Below, one piece after another: positions 1 through 6,075 of a stretch of 25,650 nucleotides of DNA. The notes beneath the pieces are model-generated. The model had not been told where the DNA came from and searched no databases. It saw only the letters and a list, made by a program, of their open reading frames with translations. Numbering within the stretch: the first letter of the stretch is position 1; each line of letters starts with the position of its first letter. The stretch lies in IMG/VR virus record IMGVR_UViG_3300003322_001190, positions 1-25,650 of that record; one strand, given 5' to 3'. This DNA is from a virus. Position numbers and translations under genes: made by a program.

Positions 1-44
1 GGGCGGGATCTCGATGGACTGTATCAGCCTGTAGTACAGGGCGC

Positions 45-356
45 CTAGCCCTCGTCCGGCTCGACGAAGAGCGGCACGGGCATCTGCTGCGTCCGCTCCC
101 CCTCGGCCTCCTGGGGCACCACCGGCGTGACGGCCTGGATCGGCATGGCGGACACCGGCACGATGCGCCCCAGGAGGCCCTGTGCGGGCCTGTGAGCGTC
201 CTGCACGTCCTCGGGGACCTCCTGGGTCAGGACGACCTCCGGAAGCTCCTCCTCGCCCTCAGGAGTGCCGGGGAAGCGTCCGTCCCGCTCGGCCAGCATG
301 CGGGCGAAGATCGGCGTTTCTCTTCGGTATGCCTCGGGGTCAACTCGTCTCGGCAT
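45..356 (-). CDS. Hypothetical phage protein, 103 aa
   Basis: I do not recognise this protein. The N-terminal part is charged and helical (PRRVDPEAYRRETPIFARML). The rest is rich in Pro, Val, Glu and Gln and looks poorly structured; there are no membrane segments or cysteines. The ATG at 356 lies inside the end of the upstream gene (17-nt overlap) and is preceded by GGGAGGAG about 10 nt upstream, so it should be translationally coupled. It is the last gene of the run that starts at the promoter near 2377-2406. Existence is fairly sure because of the tight overlap and high GC3; function is unknown. Confidence 0.7.
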   Translation of the reverse strand: MPRRVDPEAYRRETPIFARMLAERDGRFPGTPEGEEELPEVVLTQEVPEDVQDAHRPAQGLLGRIVPVSAMPIQAVTPVVPQEAEGERTQQMPVPLFVEPDEG

Positions 357-849
357 CGGTGGGCTCCTCCCACAGCTTGAATGTCGGCTCGGTCTCCTCT
401 TCAGACCCCTCGTAGCCCACGAGGACCTTCAGAGGTCCGGTGATCTTCGTCCCGTCAGGGATGTCTTCGAGGAAGTACTCCGGCTCGAAGTCGGAATTCG
501 GCACAGCCACCGTGGCGAACCAGCACTCCTCGGTGCGGTGCCAGCGGTGGCCGCCGTGGACCTCGTTCTCCCAGTGGTCCCGGGCGGCCTCGAACTTCTC
601 CCAGTCCTCGCGGGAAGCCGGGGCCGCCTCGTGGTAGTCGCTCGGCGCCATGGGAAACAGCTCGCAGCCCCACTTGGCCACGTCCTTCTCCGTGCCGTTG
701 CACTCCTCCACGAGGCCGCACTCCCGGGGGCCCTCGTAGGGGCACTGCATCGTCCACTTGATCCCGGCATACCAGTGCGTGTCGATGACGGGGATCAGGA
801 GGTGCGGAAGCCGGTTGGACCCCGTTCCCTGCTCGTCGTAGTGCTTCAC
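340..849 (-). CDS. Hypothetical Cys-rich phage protein, 169 aa
   Basis: No known function. The first half has four spaced cysteines (C36, C44, C50 and C62, in CPYEG, ECGLVEEC and GCELFP) followed by a Trp/His-rich stretch (W83, W93, HGGHRWHRTEECWF), suggesting a metal-binding or disulphide-held small domain. The last 30 residues are acidic. I chose GTG at 849 because it forms a GTGA overlap with the stop of the gene upstream, the usual junction in this window. The open frame continues upstream to 1293, but that part is a shadow of the neighbouring gene. Similar small Cys/Trp proteins recur in actinophages (family knowledge, not searched). Confidence 0.75.
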   Translation of the reverse strand: MKHYDEQGTGSNRLPHLLIPVIDTHWYAGIKWTMQCPYEGPRECGLVEECNGTEKDVAKWGCELFPMAPSDYHEAAPASREDWEKFEAARDHWENEVHGGHRWHRTEECWFATVAVPNSDFEPEYFLEDIPDGTKITGPLKVLVGYEGSEEETEPTFKLWEEPTDAETS

Positions 850-1493
850 TGGCCGATCTCCGGGGGCTTGAGGACCTCGTAGGTCCGGCGGTTCAGTTCG
901 TAGCGGATCATCTGCGTCGACAGCTCCGCGCCCCGGGAGTTGCTCACCCAGCGGTTCGGGCTGGCGTGCAGGTAGACCCAGGGCTCCCGCTCCTTGCGGT
1001 TGCGGGTGACCACCACGGTGCCCAGCCCGAGGCGCTCCGGGACACGGGGCTCGGCCAGGTGCCAGGAGTTGCGCAGGATCCGTGCCCGGCCCTGCTTCAG
1101 CTCGACCAGGACCTCCGCGTCTCCCATGGGGAGCCAGGGAGCCGCCGTGGGCATCCAGGCCCGGGTGTGCCGGACCAGGACCGTGGAGTGCTGAGGCAGG
1201 TCGGCCATCAGCATGACGACATCCCCCACGGCGAGCGTCCAGTTGCGGCCCTGGTCCTTCTGGACGGGCTCCACCCGCACCCGCGTGGACCACGCCAGGG
1301 GGTCGAAGCGCATGCGGCGGACCTCACGGCTCACGACGTTCCGGACGGACATCAGGGAGCCACGGCAGGAGGACGCCTTGCGCACGATGCAGAAGGTGCC
1401 CTCGGGCGTGGAGATGACGTCTCCCTCCTGGAGGGACTCCATCCGCACCTTGATGTAGGAGCCGACCTGCCGGAAGGCGTTGATGGACTTCAT
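846..1493 (-). CDS. Hypothetical phage protein, about 215 aa (start uncertain)
   Basis: I do not recognise it. It is rich in beta-strand-like segments and Arg/Val, with Trp pairs, no cysteine clusters and no membrane segment. The start is uncertain. ATG at 1493 (MKSINAFRQ, weak GAGCAGG site) is the first good start after the perfect hairpin at 1531-1556. GTG at 1526 follows the hairpin directly and has no ribosome site. GTG at 1574 overlaps the upstream stop as GTGA and has AAGGGA upstream, but would put the hairpin inside the coding region and give 242 aa. It stops in a GTGA overlap with the following gene. Confidence 0.7.
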   Translation of the reverse strand: MKSINAFRQVGSYIKVRMESLQEGDVISTPEGTFCIVRKASSCRGSLMSVRNVVSREVRRMRFDPLAWSTRVRVEPVQKDQGRNWTLAVGDVVMLMADLPQHSTVLVRHTRAWMPTAAPWLPMGDAEVLVELKQGRARILRNSWHLAEPRVPERLGLGTVVVTRNRKEREPWVYLHASPNRWVSNSRGAELSTQMIRYELNRRTYEVLKPPEIGQ

Positions 1494-1530
1494 GCGGGCC
1501 TGCTCAACGCGGTTGAGGCCCTTCACGGGG

Positions 1531-1556
1531 CGAGCCCCGGTGGTTACCGGGGCTCG
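1531..1556 (-). terminator. Perfect GC-rich hairpin, probable terminator or mRNA 3' end
   Basis: An 11-bp perfect stem (CGAGCCCCGGT / ACCGGGGCTCG) with a 4-nt loop begins 15 nt after the stop of the gene ending at 1571. There is no U-tract. No promoter follows it before the next gene, so termination may be partial. Confidence 0.6.
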
Positions 1557-1570
1557 ATGTGCTGCTGTGC

Positions 1571-2338
1571 TCACTGACCACTTCCCTTCTCGGCCAGCGC
1601 GAGGAGCTTCAGGAGCGTCTCCTCGCTGACCTCGTATGTGGTGCTGATGCCACTGGAGGTGTCCTTGCGGTGCAGGTCGTACCGCTCGCCCCGGCTGCTG
1701 AGACGCTCCTCGCCGAGGAGGTTCTGCACCCGGTTGCGGATCTCGGAGGCGACGAGGTTGTTCTGCGCCCGGCGCCTGCTCTCGGCCTCGTTGTGCAGGA
1801 TCTCCTGCTCGGCCTGCTCCTTCTTGCGGGCGGCGTGGGAGTTCCAGCCGTCGATCAGGGCCTGCGGCCGGACGAACTCCAGCGTGACCTTGACGCTCCG
1901 GGTGGACCCGTCGCTCATGGGGACCTCCACCGTGGTGCGGGCGGAGATGTCGCCGGTGAAGCGGCCGTCGTGGCCCTCCTCCACGAGCTTGTGCGGGTTC
2001 ATCTGGGCCCAGGCCTTGGCGAAGATCACAAAGGGCAGCTCCATGATCCGCGTCTTGGCCGAGACCCACATGTAGTCCATCTCGTCGATGATGAGGACCG
2101 GAACCCCGACGGCCCAGCTCCTGGCGCTCCAGGAGTCGGACCGGCCCGCACGGTCGCCCTTCTGGGCCCGGGTGACGACGGTCTGCTTGGTGCGCTTCTC
2201 GGCTCCGTCCCAGTAGCCCCAGACCTCGTCTCGGCGCCACAGCTTCGGCTCGACGACCTTCGCGGGCCGTGCGACGTCCTCCGAGGTGCGGGGGCGGTAC
2301 GCGTAGATGAGCTTGTCTTCGAGTTCGGCGAGCTTCAT
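1571..2338 (-). CDS. Hypothetical phage protein, 255 aa
   Basis: Not recognised. Residues 1-100 are mixed alpha/beta and include a hydrophobic strand ending in acidic residues (VPVLIIDEMDYMWV). This resembles a Walker B strand, but no P-loop accompanies it, so I do not call an ATPase. Residues about 160-215 are a Glu/Gln/Arg-rich helix likely to form a coiled coil, followed by a Ser/Thr region and a C-terminal helix. ATG at 2338 was chosen over the in-frame start at 2377 because AGGAGG sits 5 nt upstream, inside the conserved GACTCCCCAGGAGG box. It is the first gene behind the promoter at 2377-2406. Confidence 0.8.
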   Translation of the reverse strand: MKLAELEDKLIYAYRPRTSEDVARPAKVVEPKLWRRDEVWGYWDGAEKRTKQTVVTRAQKGDRAGRSDSWSARSWAVGVPVLIIDEMDYMWVSAKTRIMELPFVIFAKAWAQMNPHKLVEEGHDGRFTGDISARTTVEVPMSDGSTRSVKVTLEFVRPQALIDGWNSHAARKKEQAEQEILHNEAESRRRAQNNLVASEIRNRVQNLLGEERLSSRGERYDLHRKDTSSGISTTYEVSEETLLKLLALAEKGSGQ

Positions 2339-2342
2339 GAGG

Positions 2343-2356
2343 CCTCCTGGGGAGTC
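2343..2356 (-). repeat. Start-associated repeat GACTCCYCAGGAGG (eight copies)
   Basis: An identical 14-bp box carrying the Shine-Dalgarno sequence lies just before the start codon of eight genes, all on the minus strand: 2343-2356, 4721-4734, 5918-5931, 8043-8056, 8457-8470, 9376-9389, 10699-10712 and 13088-13101. Only position 7 varies (C or T). The core CTCCYCAGGAG is an imperfect inverted repeat, so it could be read as DNA or as RNA. Six copies directly follow a spacer-dyad promoter. Mycobacteriophages of cluster K are known to have start-associated sequences of a different sequence; the parallel is an inference. Confidence 0.85.
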
Positions 2357-2376
2357 GATTGGCCTTGACGTCGTCA

Positions 2377-2406
2377 AGGTTACTACAAGGATTCTTGGAG
2401 GGTCAA
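2377..2406 (-). promoter_or_regulatory. Spacer-dyad promoter A
   Basis: -35 TTGACC (2401-2406), 18-bp spacer, -10 TAACCT (2377-2382). The spacer holds the dyad CCAAGAATCCTTG. A second dyad, CCTTGAC-GAC-GTCAAGG, overlaps the -10 box and the start region. It drives the genes from 2338 down to 45. Confidence 0.8.
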
Positions 2407-2410
2407 CCCC

Positions 2411-2620
2411 TCATTCGAGGATCTTCGAGATGAACCACATAAACCCCCGGGGGATCGCCAGGGCGATGTCCACGATCAGCTCACCGAGGTCCTCGCCCCA
2501 GTCGCTGTCCCGGCGCCTGCGCGGGGCCCTGGAGACCGCTCCACGGCCGTGCAGGCGGTCGTAGGCCCTGCGGGCCTTGGCGGCCTTCTTCGCCTCTCTG
2601 CGGCGCTTCCAGGCGCTCAT
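2411..2620 (-). CDS. Small basic protein with hydrophobic C terminus, 69 aa
   Basis: Unknown function. The first 37 residues are strongly basic (WKRRREAKKAAKARRAYDRL, then RAPRRRR). After a short acidic stretch the last 25 residues form a hydrophobic or amphipathic helix (LIVDIALAIPRGFMWFISKI) that could bind or cross a membrane. ATG at 2620 overlaps the stop of the upstream gene as ATGA, so translation is probably coupled; its own ribosome site is weak. The longer open frame to 2797 is a shadow. The stop lies just upstream of promoter A. A role at the membrane or in nucleic-acid binding is possible, but nothing in the sequence decides it. Confidence 0.7.
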   Translation of the reverse strand: MSAWKRRREAKKAAKARRAYDRLHGRGAVSRAPRRRRDSDWGEDLGELIVDIALAIPRGFMWFISKILE

Positions 2621-2985
2621 GCGGCGACCGGCACACTGGCTCGCTGGGACAGGTCGAGCAGCGTGGCCACCAGCTCCTCGGCCGACAGGGTGAACTCGAA
2701 GTCCTCGGGGAAGTCCTCGGCGTCCGTCTCGGCGTCGTAGTTGTTGTCCTCGGCGTACTCGGCCGCCAGCATGATGACCGCGTGCAGCTCGGCGCACTCG
2801 GCCGGGCTCAGCAGGTCGTAGTGGTGGTGGTGGACGCGGACCAGCTCCTCCCAGCGGGAGGCCAGGTCGCTGATCAGTACCCCGTTCAGGTCCCCGTCCT
2901 CGGGCTCCGCGATGTTCGCGGCGATCTGGACGCCGGTCTTGACGTGCTCGATCAGGTGGTCGGGAAGGCCGTACACAGCGCTCAT
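2617..2985 (-). CDS. Hypothetical acidic protein, 122 aa
   Basis: Not recognised. It is mostly helical and very acidic, with a run of histidines (VRVHHHHYDLL, residues 50-59) and an Asp/Glu-rich stretch at residues 79-96 (EDNNYDAETDAEDFPED). It has no cysteine pairs or membrane segment. The start at 2985 is supported by GGAGG 6 nt upstream; the open frame further upstream runs through promoter B and is rejected. It is the first gene behind promoter B, and its leader carries the TCCCGCCAGAGA motif (3004-3015). An acidic phage protein could mimic DNA or bind a basic partner, but that is only a thought. Confidence 0.75.
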   Translation of the reverse strand: MSAVYGLPDHLIEHVKTGVQIAANIAEPEDGDLNGVLISDLASRWEELVRVHHHHYDLLSPAECAELHAVIMLAAEYAEDNNYDAETDAEDFPEDFEFTLSAEELVATLLDLSQRASVPVAA

Positions 2986-3003
2986 GGCTACCTCCAGTGA
3001 CTG

Positions 3004-3015
3004 TCTCTGGCGGGA
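3004..3015 (-). repeat. Leader motif TCCCGCCAGAGA (several copies)
   Basis: This motif lies between promoter or hairpin and ribosome site at 3004-3015, 11473-11484, 12136-12145 (CCGCCAGAGA), 14874-14885 (TCCTGCCAGAGA) and, with an insertion, 23913-23926. A related copy is at 13158-13169. One copy at 19272-19283 lies in the opposite orientation. Genes that carry it mostly lack the GACTCCYCAGGAGG box, so it may be an alternative leader element. Function unknown. Confidence 0.6.
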
Positions 3016-3023
3016 CGTCACTG

Positions 3024-3053
3024 AAACTACTCCAACGATTGTTGGGGCGTCAA
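3024..3053 (-). promoter_or_regulatory. Spacer-dyad promoter B
   Basis: -35 TTGACG (3048-3053) overlaps the TGA stop of the gene ending at 3050. An 18-bp spacer holds the perfect-armed dyad CCAACAATCGTTGG. The -10 box is TAGTTT (3024-3029). It drives the genes at 2985 and 2620. Confidence 0.75.
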
Positions 3054-3406
3054 GCCCCCGGTGCCCAACGGGCCTTGGCCTCGTCCTCCGTGATCGCCAG
3101 TCCCTCCTGGAGCACGCTGTAGCTGGCCATGCCGTCCAGCAGGTCCACGAGCTTGATCGAGAGGTTCGCGGCCTCCTGGTCGTCGACCAGCTTCTGGGCC
3201 GCCAGGGCAATCCGGCGCAGGACCTCCGTCTCCGAGGCGTCGAAGACCAGGGCCGTCCAGACCTCCGGCTCGCCCTGCTCGGTCACGTAGTCGAGTTCGC
3301 CCTCCCCCGGCATCAGGGCGAACATGGCCGCCGTCTTGTTGGTCTTCACCTGCATGCCGAAGAGGTCGGCCACCAGGATGCCCTCTTCGTTCGTCCGTAC
3401 CGTCAT
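3050..3406 (-). CDS. Hypothetical phage protein, 118 aa
   Basis: Unknown. The N-terminal half looks beta-rich (EEGILVADLFGMQVKTNKTA, then EVWTALVFDAS) and the C-terminal half helical (ETEVLRRIALAAQKLVDDQE, then LSIKLVDLLDGM). Residues near V36-E49 have a Gly/Glu turn (MPGEGELDYV). No cysteines and no membrane segment. ATG at 3406 has GGAGAAGCC upstream; the in-frame extension to 3562 crosses the terminator hairpin and is rejected. No promoter is visible between that hairpin and this gene, so it depends on read-through or on an unrecognised promoter. Its stop codon is embedded in the -35 box of promoter B. Confidence 0.75.
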   Translation of the reverse strand: MTVRTNEEGILVADLFGMQVKTNKTAAMFALMPGEGELDYVTEQGEPEVWTALVFDASETEVLRRIALAAQKLVDDQEAANLSIKLVDLLDGMASYSVLQEGLAITEDEAKARWAPGA

Positions 3407-3422
3407 GGCTTCTCCCACGCAA

Positions 3423-3447
3423 AAGCCCCGGCGGGATGCCGGGGCTT
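3423..3447 (-). terminator. Rho-independent terminator
   Basis: A 10-bp perfect stem (AAGCCCCGGC / GCCGGGGCTT) with a 5-nt loop is followed by TT on the minus strand, giving four T in a row at the 3' side. It begins 17 nt after the stop of the gene ending at 3465. It is the most classical terminator in the window. Confidence 0.75.
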
Positions 3448-3464
3448 CGCACTGTAGTACCGAC

Positions 3465-3824
3465 CTACCGGGGCGTGTAGGAGATGAAGCCGTGATCCCC
3501 GTCGTGGTTCGCGGGGAGATTGCAGTACTCGGCCGGGCACCGGTTCGTCCCGGTGACCACACCGAGCCCCTGGAGAAGCCGGATCGCCACGTCGACCGGC
3601 GACTCCGGCCTCACGATGTTCGAGCGCGTCATCTCCTGCGGGAAGGACGTCATCAGGAACGTCTGGAGCCGGTTCAGCTCGGCCGCGTAGGGGTTGCGCA
3701 GGGCCTCCCCAGGATCGGAGATGGGCGCCCCGTGGATCTGGGAGGGCGTCTCGTCCGAGGTGTCCTGGACGAAGCCGCTGGTGACCTGTGAGGGCACCTG
3801 GGAGCCGTCGGCAGCACTGGTCAT
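3465..3824 (-). CDS. Small Cys/His (zinc-binding-like) protein, 119 aa
   Basis: No known function. The first 40 residues are Ser/Thr/Gln-rich and probably disordered; the middle is helical (PYAAELNRLQTFLMTSF; SPVDVAIRLLQGLGV). The C terminus has C96, C101, H107 and H111 in CPAEYCNLPANHDGDH, a compact candidate zinc site. The pattern C-x-L-P-x2-H-x-G-x-H/C also occurs in the gene just upstream, so the two may be related. ATG at 3824 overlaps the upstream stop as ATGA. The terminator at 3423-3447 follows it. Confidence 0.75.
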   Translation of the reverse strand: MTSAADGSQVPSQVTSGFVQDTSDETPSQIHGAPISDPGEALRNPYAAELNRLQTFLMTSFPQEMTRSNIVRPESPVDVAIRLLQGLGVVTGTNRCPAEYCNLPANHDGDHGFISYTPR

Positions 3825-4033
3825 GGGGTCTGGGCCTCCTGGGCGCTCTGTGCCCCCTCAGGGGCCTTCTGCTGGTCCTCCCAGATCTCCCGGCGCTGTA
3901 CCGAGTCCTGGACCGAGAGGGACACGCACGGGCCCTTGTGGAGATCGGGGAGTTCACAGGCGTAGGACTGGTACCGCCCCCACACCGGCTCGCGGCATGA
4001 GCGCTCCGGCCACTGCGCCTTCCGAATCTCCAT
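3821..4033 (-). CDS. Small Cys/His (zinc-binding-like) protein, 70 aa
   Basis: Unknown. It carries C13, C26, H32 and C36 in SCREPVWGRYQSYACELPD and HKGPC, the same C-x-L-P-x2-H-x-G-x-(H/C) signature as its downstream neighbour, here as an isolated small domain with a Gln/Glu/Ala-rich tail. ATG at 4033 was chosen because GAGGAGG lies 4 nt upstream; ATG at 4045 would place that site inside the gene. It ends in an ATGA overlap with the next gene. A hairpin lies upstream but no promoter. Tiny zinc proteins of this pattern are common in actinophages; their roles are unknown. Confidence 0.75.
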   Translation of the reverse strand: MEIRKAQWPERSCREPVWGRYQSYACELPDLHKGPCVSLSVQDSVQRREIWEDQQKAPEGAQSAQEAQTP

Positions 4034-4054
4034 GGTCCTCCTCAAACGACTACA

Positions 4055-4079
4055 GGCCCGTACCGCGAGGGTACGGGCC
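4055..4079 (-). terminator. Perfect hairpin between genes
   Basis: A 10-bp perfect stem (GGCCCGTACC / GGTACGGGCC) with a 5-nt loop lies 20 nt after the stop of the gene ending at 4100 and just before the ribosome site of the next gene. No T-run. Termination, attenuation or mRNA stabilisation are all possible. Confidence 0.55.
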
Positions 4080-4099
4080 CTGATGCCGTCAGGGGAAGC

Positions 4100-4465
4100 T
4101 CAGTCGGCCTGGATATCGATCTTCAGACAGGTGGCCGGGTCCTCGGGGTCCCGGGACCACTCCCCCTCGGGGTTGGCCGCCTGATACGACCACTTGCCGT
4201 TCGGGTCGTCCGAGGTGGCATGGTGCAGGAAGCGGGGGACGTCGAAGTCAGGCTGTCCCGTCAGGACGAGCGCCAGGTCCTGAGCGAGCTGCTGTCGCCC
4301 GTGGACCATCCCGCCGGTGAGAGAGTGGATCACGATCGTCTCCAGCCCCGGAGTGACCGGCAGGATCAGCACCGTGCGGAGCAGGGCCTTGAAGTCCTCC
4401 TCGGGGGAGTCGAACTTCCGGACATGCTCCGCCAGGTCGATCCAGGCGCGGCGGTAATCGGTCAT
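4100..4465 (-). CDS. Hypothetical phage protein, 121 aa
   Basis: Not recognised. The N-terminal two thirds are helical (RRAWIDLAEHVRKFDSPEED; RTVLILPVTPG; GRQQLAQDLALVLTG). The C-terminal third is Trp/Pro/Asp-rich (GKWSYQAANPEGEWSRDPED). No cysteine pair and no clear membrane helix. ATG at 4465 is backed by TGGAGG 5 nt upstream; the extension to 4585 overlaps the upstream gene and lacks a ribosome site. A TTTTTAAAA element lies 20 nt upstream. It is second in the operon from promoter C. Confidence 0.75.
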   Translation of the reverse strand: MTDYRRAWIDLAEHVRKFDSPEEDFKALLRTVLILPVTPGLETIVIHSLTGGMVHGRQQLAQDLALVLTGQPDFDVPRFLHHATSDDPNGKWSYQAANPEGEWSRDPEDPATCLKIDIQAD

Positions 4466-4484
4466 AGGGCCTCCAGGGCACTCG

Positions 4485-4493
4485 TTTTTAAAA
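4485..4493. repeat. TTTTTAAAA element
   Basis: One of four T5A5-like palindromes in this GC-rich window (9 of 10 bases here). It sits between two genes, 20 nt before the ATG at 4465 and 1 nt before the upstream stop codon. Confidence 0.6.
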
Positions 4494-4715
4494 TCAGTCA
4501 GCGGTAGCGATCTCCACGTGGTCGCCGCACTCGGGGCACTCCGCCTCAGCGGTCTCGAAGCCGTTCGCGGTGAACTCCATCTCACCCTCGAAGCCGCACT
4601 CGTCGTTGCCGCACTCGGCCTCGCGGGTGAAGTCGGCGGAGACGCCGAACTTGCGGGCGCTCAGCTCAGCGGCGACGGAGACGGTGATCGGGTCGGCGGA
4701 GAGGAAGTTCGACAT
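4494..4715 (-). CDS. Small zinc-ribbon-like protein, 73 aa
   Basis: A short acidic protein with two cysteine knuckles: C-x4-C in CGNDEC (residues 35-40) and C-x2-C in CPECGDH (about 60-63). Together they should hold one zinc. The N terminus (residues 5-28) is beta-like and polar. ATG at 4715 has AGGAGG in the conserved GACTCCTCAGGAGG box. It is the first gene behind promoter C. Zinc ribbons often bind nucleic acid or RNA polymerase, but no partner can be inferred. Confidence in the gene is high. Confidence 0.8.
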   Translation of the reverse strand: MSNFLSADPITVSVAAELSARKFGVSADFTREAECGNDECGFEGEMEFTANGFETAEAECPECGDHVEIATAD

Positions 4716-4752
4716 GAGGGCCTCCTGAGGAGTCGTGGTCCTGACTCCGTCA

Positions 4753-4782
4753 AGGTTACTACAAGGATCCTTGGAGAGTCAA
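4753..4782 (-). promoter_or_regulatory. Spacer-dyad promoter C
   Basis: -35 TTGACT (4777-4782), 18-bp spacer with the perfect dyad CAAGGATCCTTG, -10 TAACCT (4753-4758), then a second dyad CCTTGAC-GGA-GTCAGGA. The clearest operator palindrome of the set. Confidence 0.8.
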
Positions 4783-4790
4783 GCTCAATC

Positions 4791-4919
4791 TCAGTGCGGT
4801 CCGACAACGGGCTCCCAGCCCCAGGAGCCCAGCAGCAGCCACCCCAGACGCGGGTGACGGACGAACAGACGACCCCCGAACACGACCTTCGAGGGTCCCT
4901 TCTCCAGCGAAACGGCCAT
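4791..4919 (-). CDS. Mini-protein, 42 aa
   Basis: A short open frame with a strong ribosome site (GGAGGTGGCCC before ATG at 4919). The product is hydrophobic and Trp-rich: a basic start (MAVSLEKGPSKVVFGGRLFV), then WLLLGSWGWEPVV near the end. It fills the gap between the hairpin at 4941-4962 and promoter C and would otherwise leave about 180 bases without a gene. Size and Trp/Leu content suggest a membrane-interacting peptide. No homologue is known to me. Confidence 0.55.
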   Translation of the reverse strand: MAVSLEKGPSKVVFGGRLFVRHPRLGWLLLGSWGWEPVVGPH

Positions 4920-4940
4920 GGGCCACCTCCGGTGAATCGG

Positions 4941-4962
4941 GCCGGGGGCCGAAGCCCCCGGC
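4941..4962 (-). terminator. Hairpin with UUCG tetraloop
   Basis: A 9-bp perfect stem (GCCGGGGGC / GCCCCCGGC) is closed by TTCG on the minus strand, a very stable tetraloop. It begins 8 nt after the stop of the gene ending at 4971. Probable terminator or 3' end protector. Confidence 0.65.
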
Positions 4963-4970
4963 GGATCGGA

Positions 4971-5912
4971 CTACTTGTTCCACTCGCGCTGGAGCTTGCG
5001 GAACTTCGCCTGAGCCTTCTTCTCGTGGGTCTCGAAGACCTCCTGGATGCTCAGGCCCTTCTTCGCCGCAATCGATCGGATCAGGAGACCGGCGTGGCGC
5101 AGGTTCTCGATCTGGCGCTGCTCGCGGGGCATCCGGGCGTTGTAGTGCGCCCAGTCCTCCTGGCCCACGCGCCACTCGTCCAGCAGGTAGTCCAGCAGGG
5201 CGTCCGTAGCCGCGATCTCGGCGGTACGGAGGGTCTTGCAGACGGTCCAGGAGTCGTTGCTCTTGCCCTCGTAGAGCTTGTCGCCCTCCGGGGTGGTGAT
5301 GCTCTTGTCGGCCGCCGCCTTGGCCTTGCGGGCCCGCTCGGCTTCGCGCTCGGCGCGGGCCTTGGCGGCCTCCTCCTCGTCCGGCGTGAACATCTTGGTG
5401 CCCTTGGCGTTGACCGGGGCGGAGGGGTAGCAGGTGGTGCAGGCGCGCTCACCGGCGTCGGCGACGATCTCCGCCTCCGACTTGCCGGAGTACTGGATCA
5501 GCCAGGCGAAGCCCGTGCGGTACTCGCCGTGGTGGCAGGTGGAGCACTCGGTGCCCTTGTGGGCGTGGCCGTTGCTGCTGGTGGCCAGGAAAACGCGGTT
5601 CCAGCCTCCCCGGCGGGTGTACTCGGCCTCGTAAGGGAGCGCCTCGGCCTCCAGGGCCATCAGCTTGTTGCCCTCGGCGACGATGAAGCGACCGAGCCGG
5701 GCCAGGTCCTCCATCAGCTCGATACCGTCCAGCACGGTGGCGAGCCCGGGGACTCGCAGGCCCTTCTTGATCTTCTCGATCTTCGCGTAGGTCTCGGACT
5801 CGACCTTCTTGTACCGCAGGATCTGGGCCTGGACGACCGCCTGGCGCTCCCAGATCGGAGCGAGGAGGGTGTCGATCTCGACGGGGGTGAGGTTCGCGAG
5901 GTTCTGGGTCAT
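4971..5912 (-). CDS. Actinophage conserved Cys/His protein with coiled coil, 313 aa
   Basis: Residues 1-100 are helical (probable coiled coil at about 25-50 and 60-95). Residues 104-167 form a metal-binding core: W104-N-R-V-F, GHAH (115-118), CSTC (123-126), FAWLIQYSGKSEAEIVADAG and then CTTCYPSAPV (C158, C161). This core recurs in hypothetical proteins of actinophages and actinobacterial plasmids (family knowledge, not searched). Residues 175-205 are a Lys/Ala/Glu/Arg-rich coiled coil. The C terminus is helical and basic. ATG at 5912 lies behind AGGAGG in the start-associated box and behind promoter D. Function unknown; an intracellular nucleic-acid-related role is plausible. Confidence 0.85.
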   Translation of the reverse strand: MTQNLANLTPVEIDTLLAPIWERQAVVQAQILRYKKVESETYAKIEKIKKGLRVPGLATVLDGIELMEDLARLGRFIVAEGNKLMALEAEALPYEAEYTRRGGWNRVFLATSSNGHAHKGTECSTCHHGEYRTGFAWLIQYSGKSEAEIVADAGERACTTCYPSAPVNAKGTKMFTPDEEEAAKARAEREAERARKAKAAADKSITTPEGDKLYEGKSNDSWTVCKTLRTAEIAATDALLDYLLDEWRVGQEDWAHYNARMPREQRQIENLRHAGLLIRSIAAKKGLSIQEVFETHEKKAQAKFRKLQREWNK

Positions 5913-5952
5913 GTGCGCCTCCTGAGGAGTCCTTGTCCTGCTGACAAGAAGA

Positions 5953-5982
5953 ACTCTACCCCCAGGAATTGTTGGAGCGCAA
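5953..5982 (-). promoter_or_regulatory. Spacer-dyad promoter D
   Basis: -35 TTGCGC (5977-5982), 18-bp spacer with the weaker dyad CCAACAATTCCTGG, -10 TAGAGT (5953-5958). It drives the 313-aa gene. The second dyad is absent here. Confidence 0.65.
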
Positions 5983-5988
5983 GTACCT

Positions 5989-6075
5989 CTACAAGAAAAG
6001 TACGAGAGCTACGATGATCGGGGTCCAGAAGACCGCAAGGAGGATCAGTGCTGATCCCCATGCACGAGGGCTCAT
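5989..6075 (-). CDS. Single-pass membrane mini-protein, 28 aa
   Basis: Very short open frame: a 7-residue start (MSPRAWG) followed by 21 hydrophobic residues (SALILLAVFWTPIIVALVLF) to the C terminus, a textbook single transmembrane helix. ATG at 6075 overlaps the stop of the gene upstream as ATGA and has GGAGGAG 6 nt upstream, which together argue for real translation. It ends 7 nt before the -35 box of promoter D. Phages use such peptides to change the host membrane (superinfection exclusion, lysis control), but its role cannot be read from sequence. Confidence 0.65.
   Translation of the reverse strand: MSPRAWGSALILLAVFWTPIIVALVLFL

Noticed and set aside
28-40. Palindrome CCTGTAGTACAGG near the window start
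   Set aside because: Short, single copy and without promoter boxes at useful distances; too little context at the edge to call an operator.
1571-2338. Walker B-like VPVLIIDEMDYM
   Set aside because: No Walker A anywhere in the protein, so an ATPase call would be unsupported.
2820-2850. GTGGTGGTGGTGG-like repeat
   Set aside because: It encodes the His run of a minus-strand gene; not an independent repeat element.
5434-5634. Small plus-strand open frame
   Set aside because: Lies wholly within the 313-aa minus-strand gene, over its conserved Cys/His core.
4518-6017. Plus-strand open frame of 499 codons
   Set aside because: Crosses two promoters, a hairpin and four minus-strand genes; composition is shadow-like.
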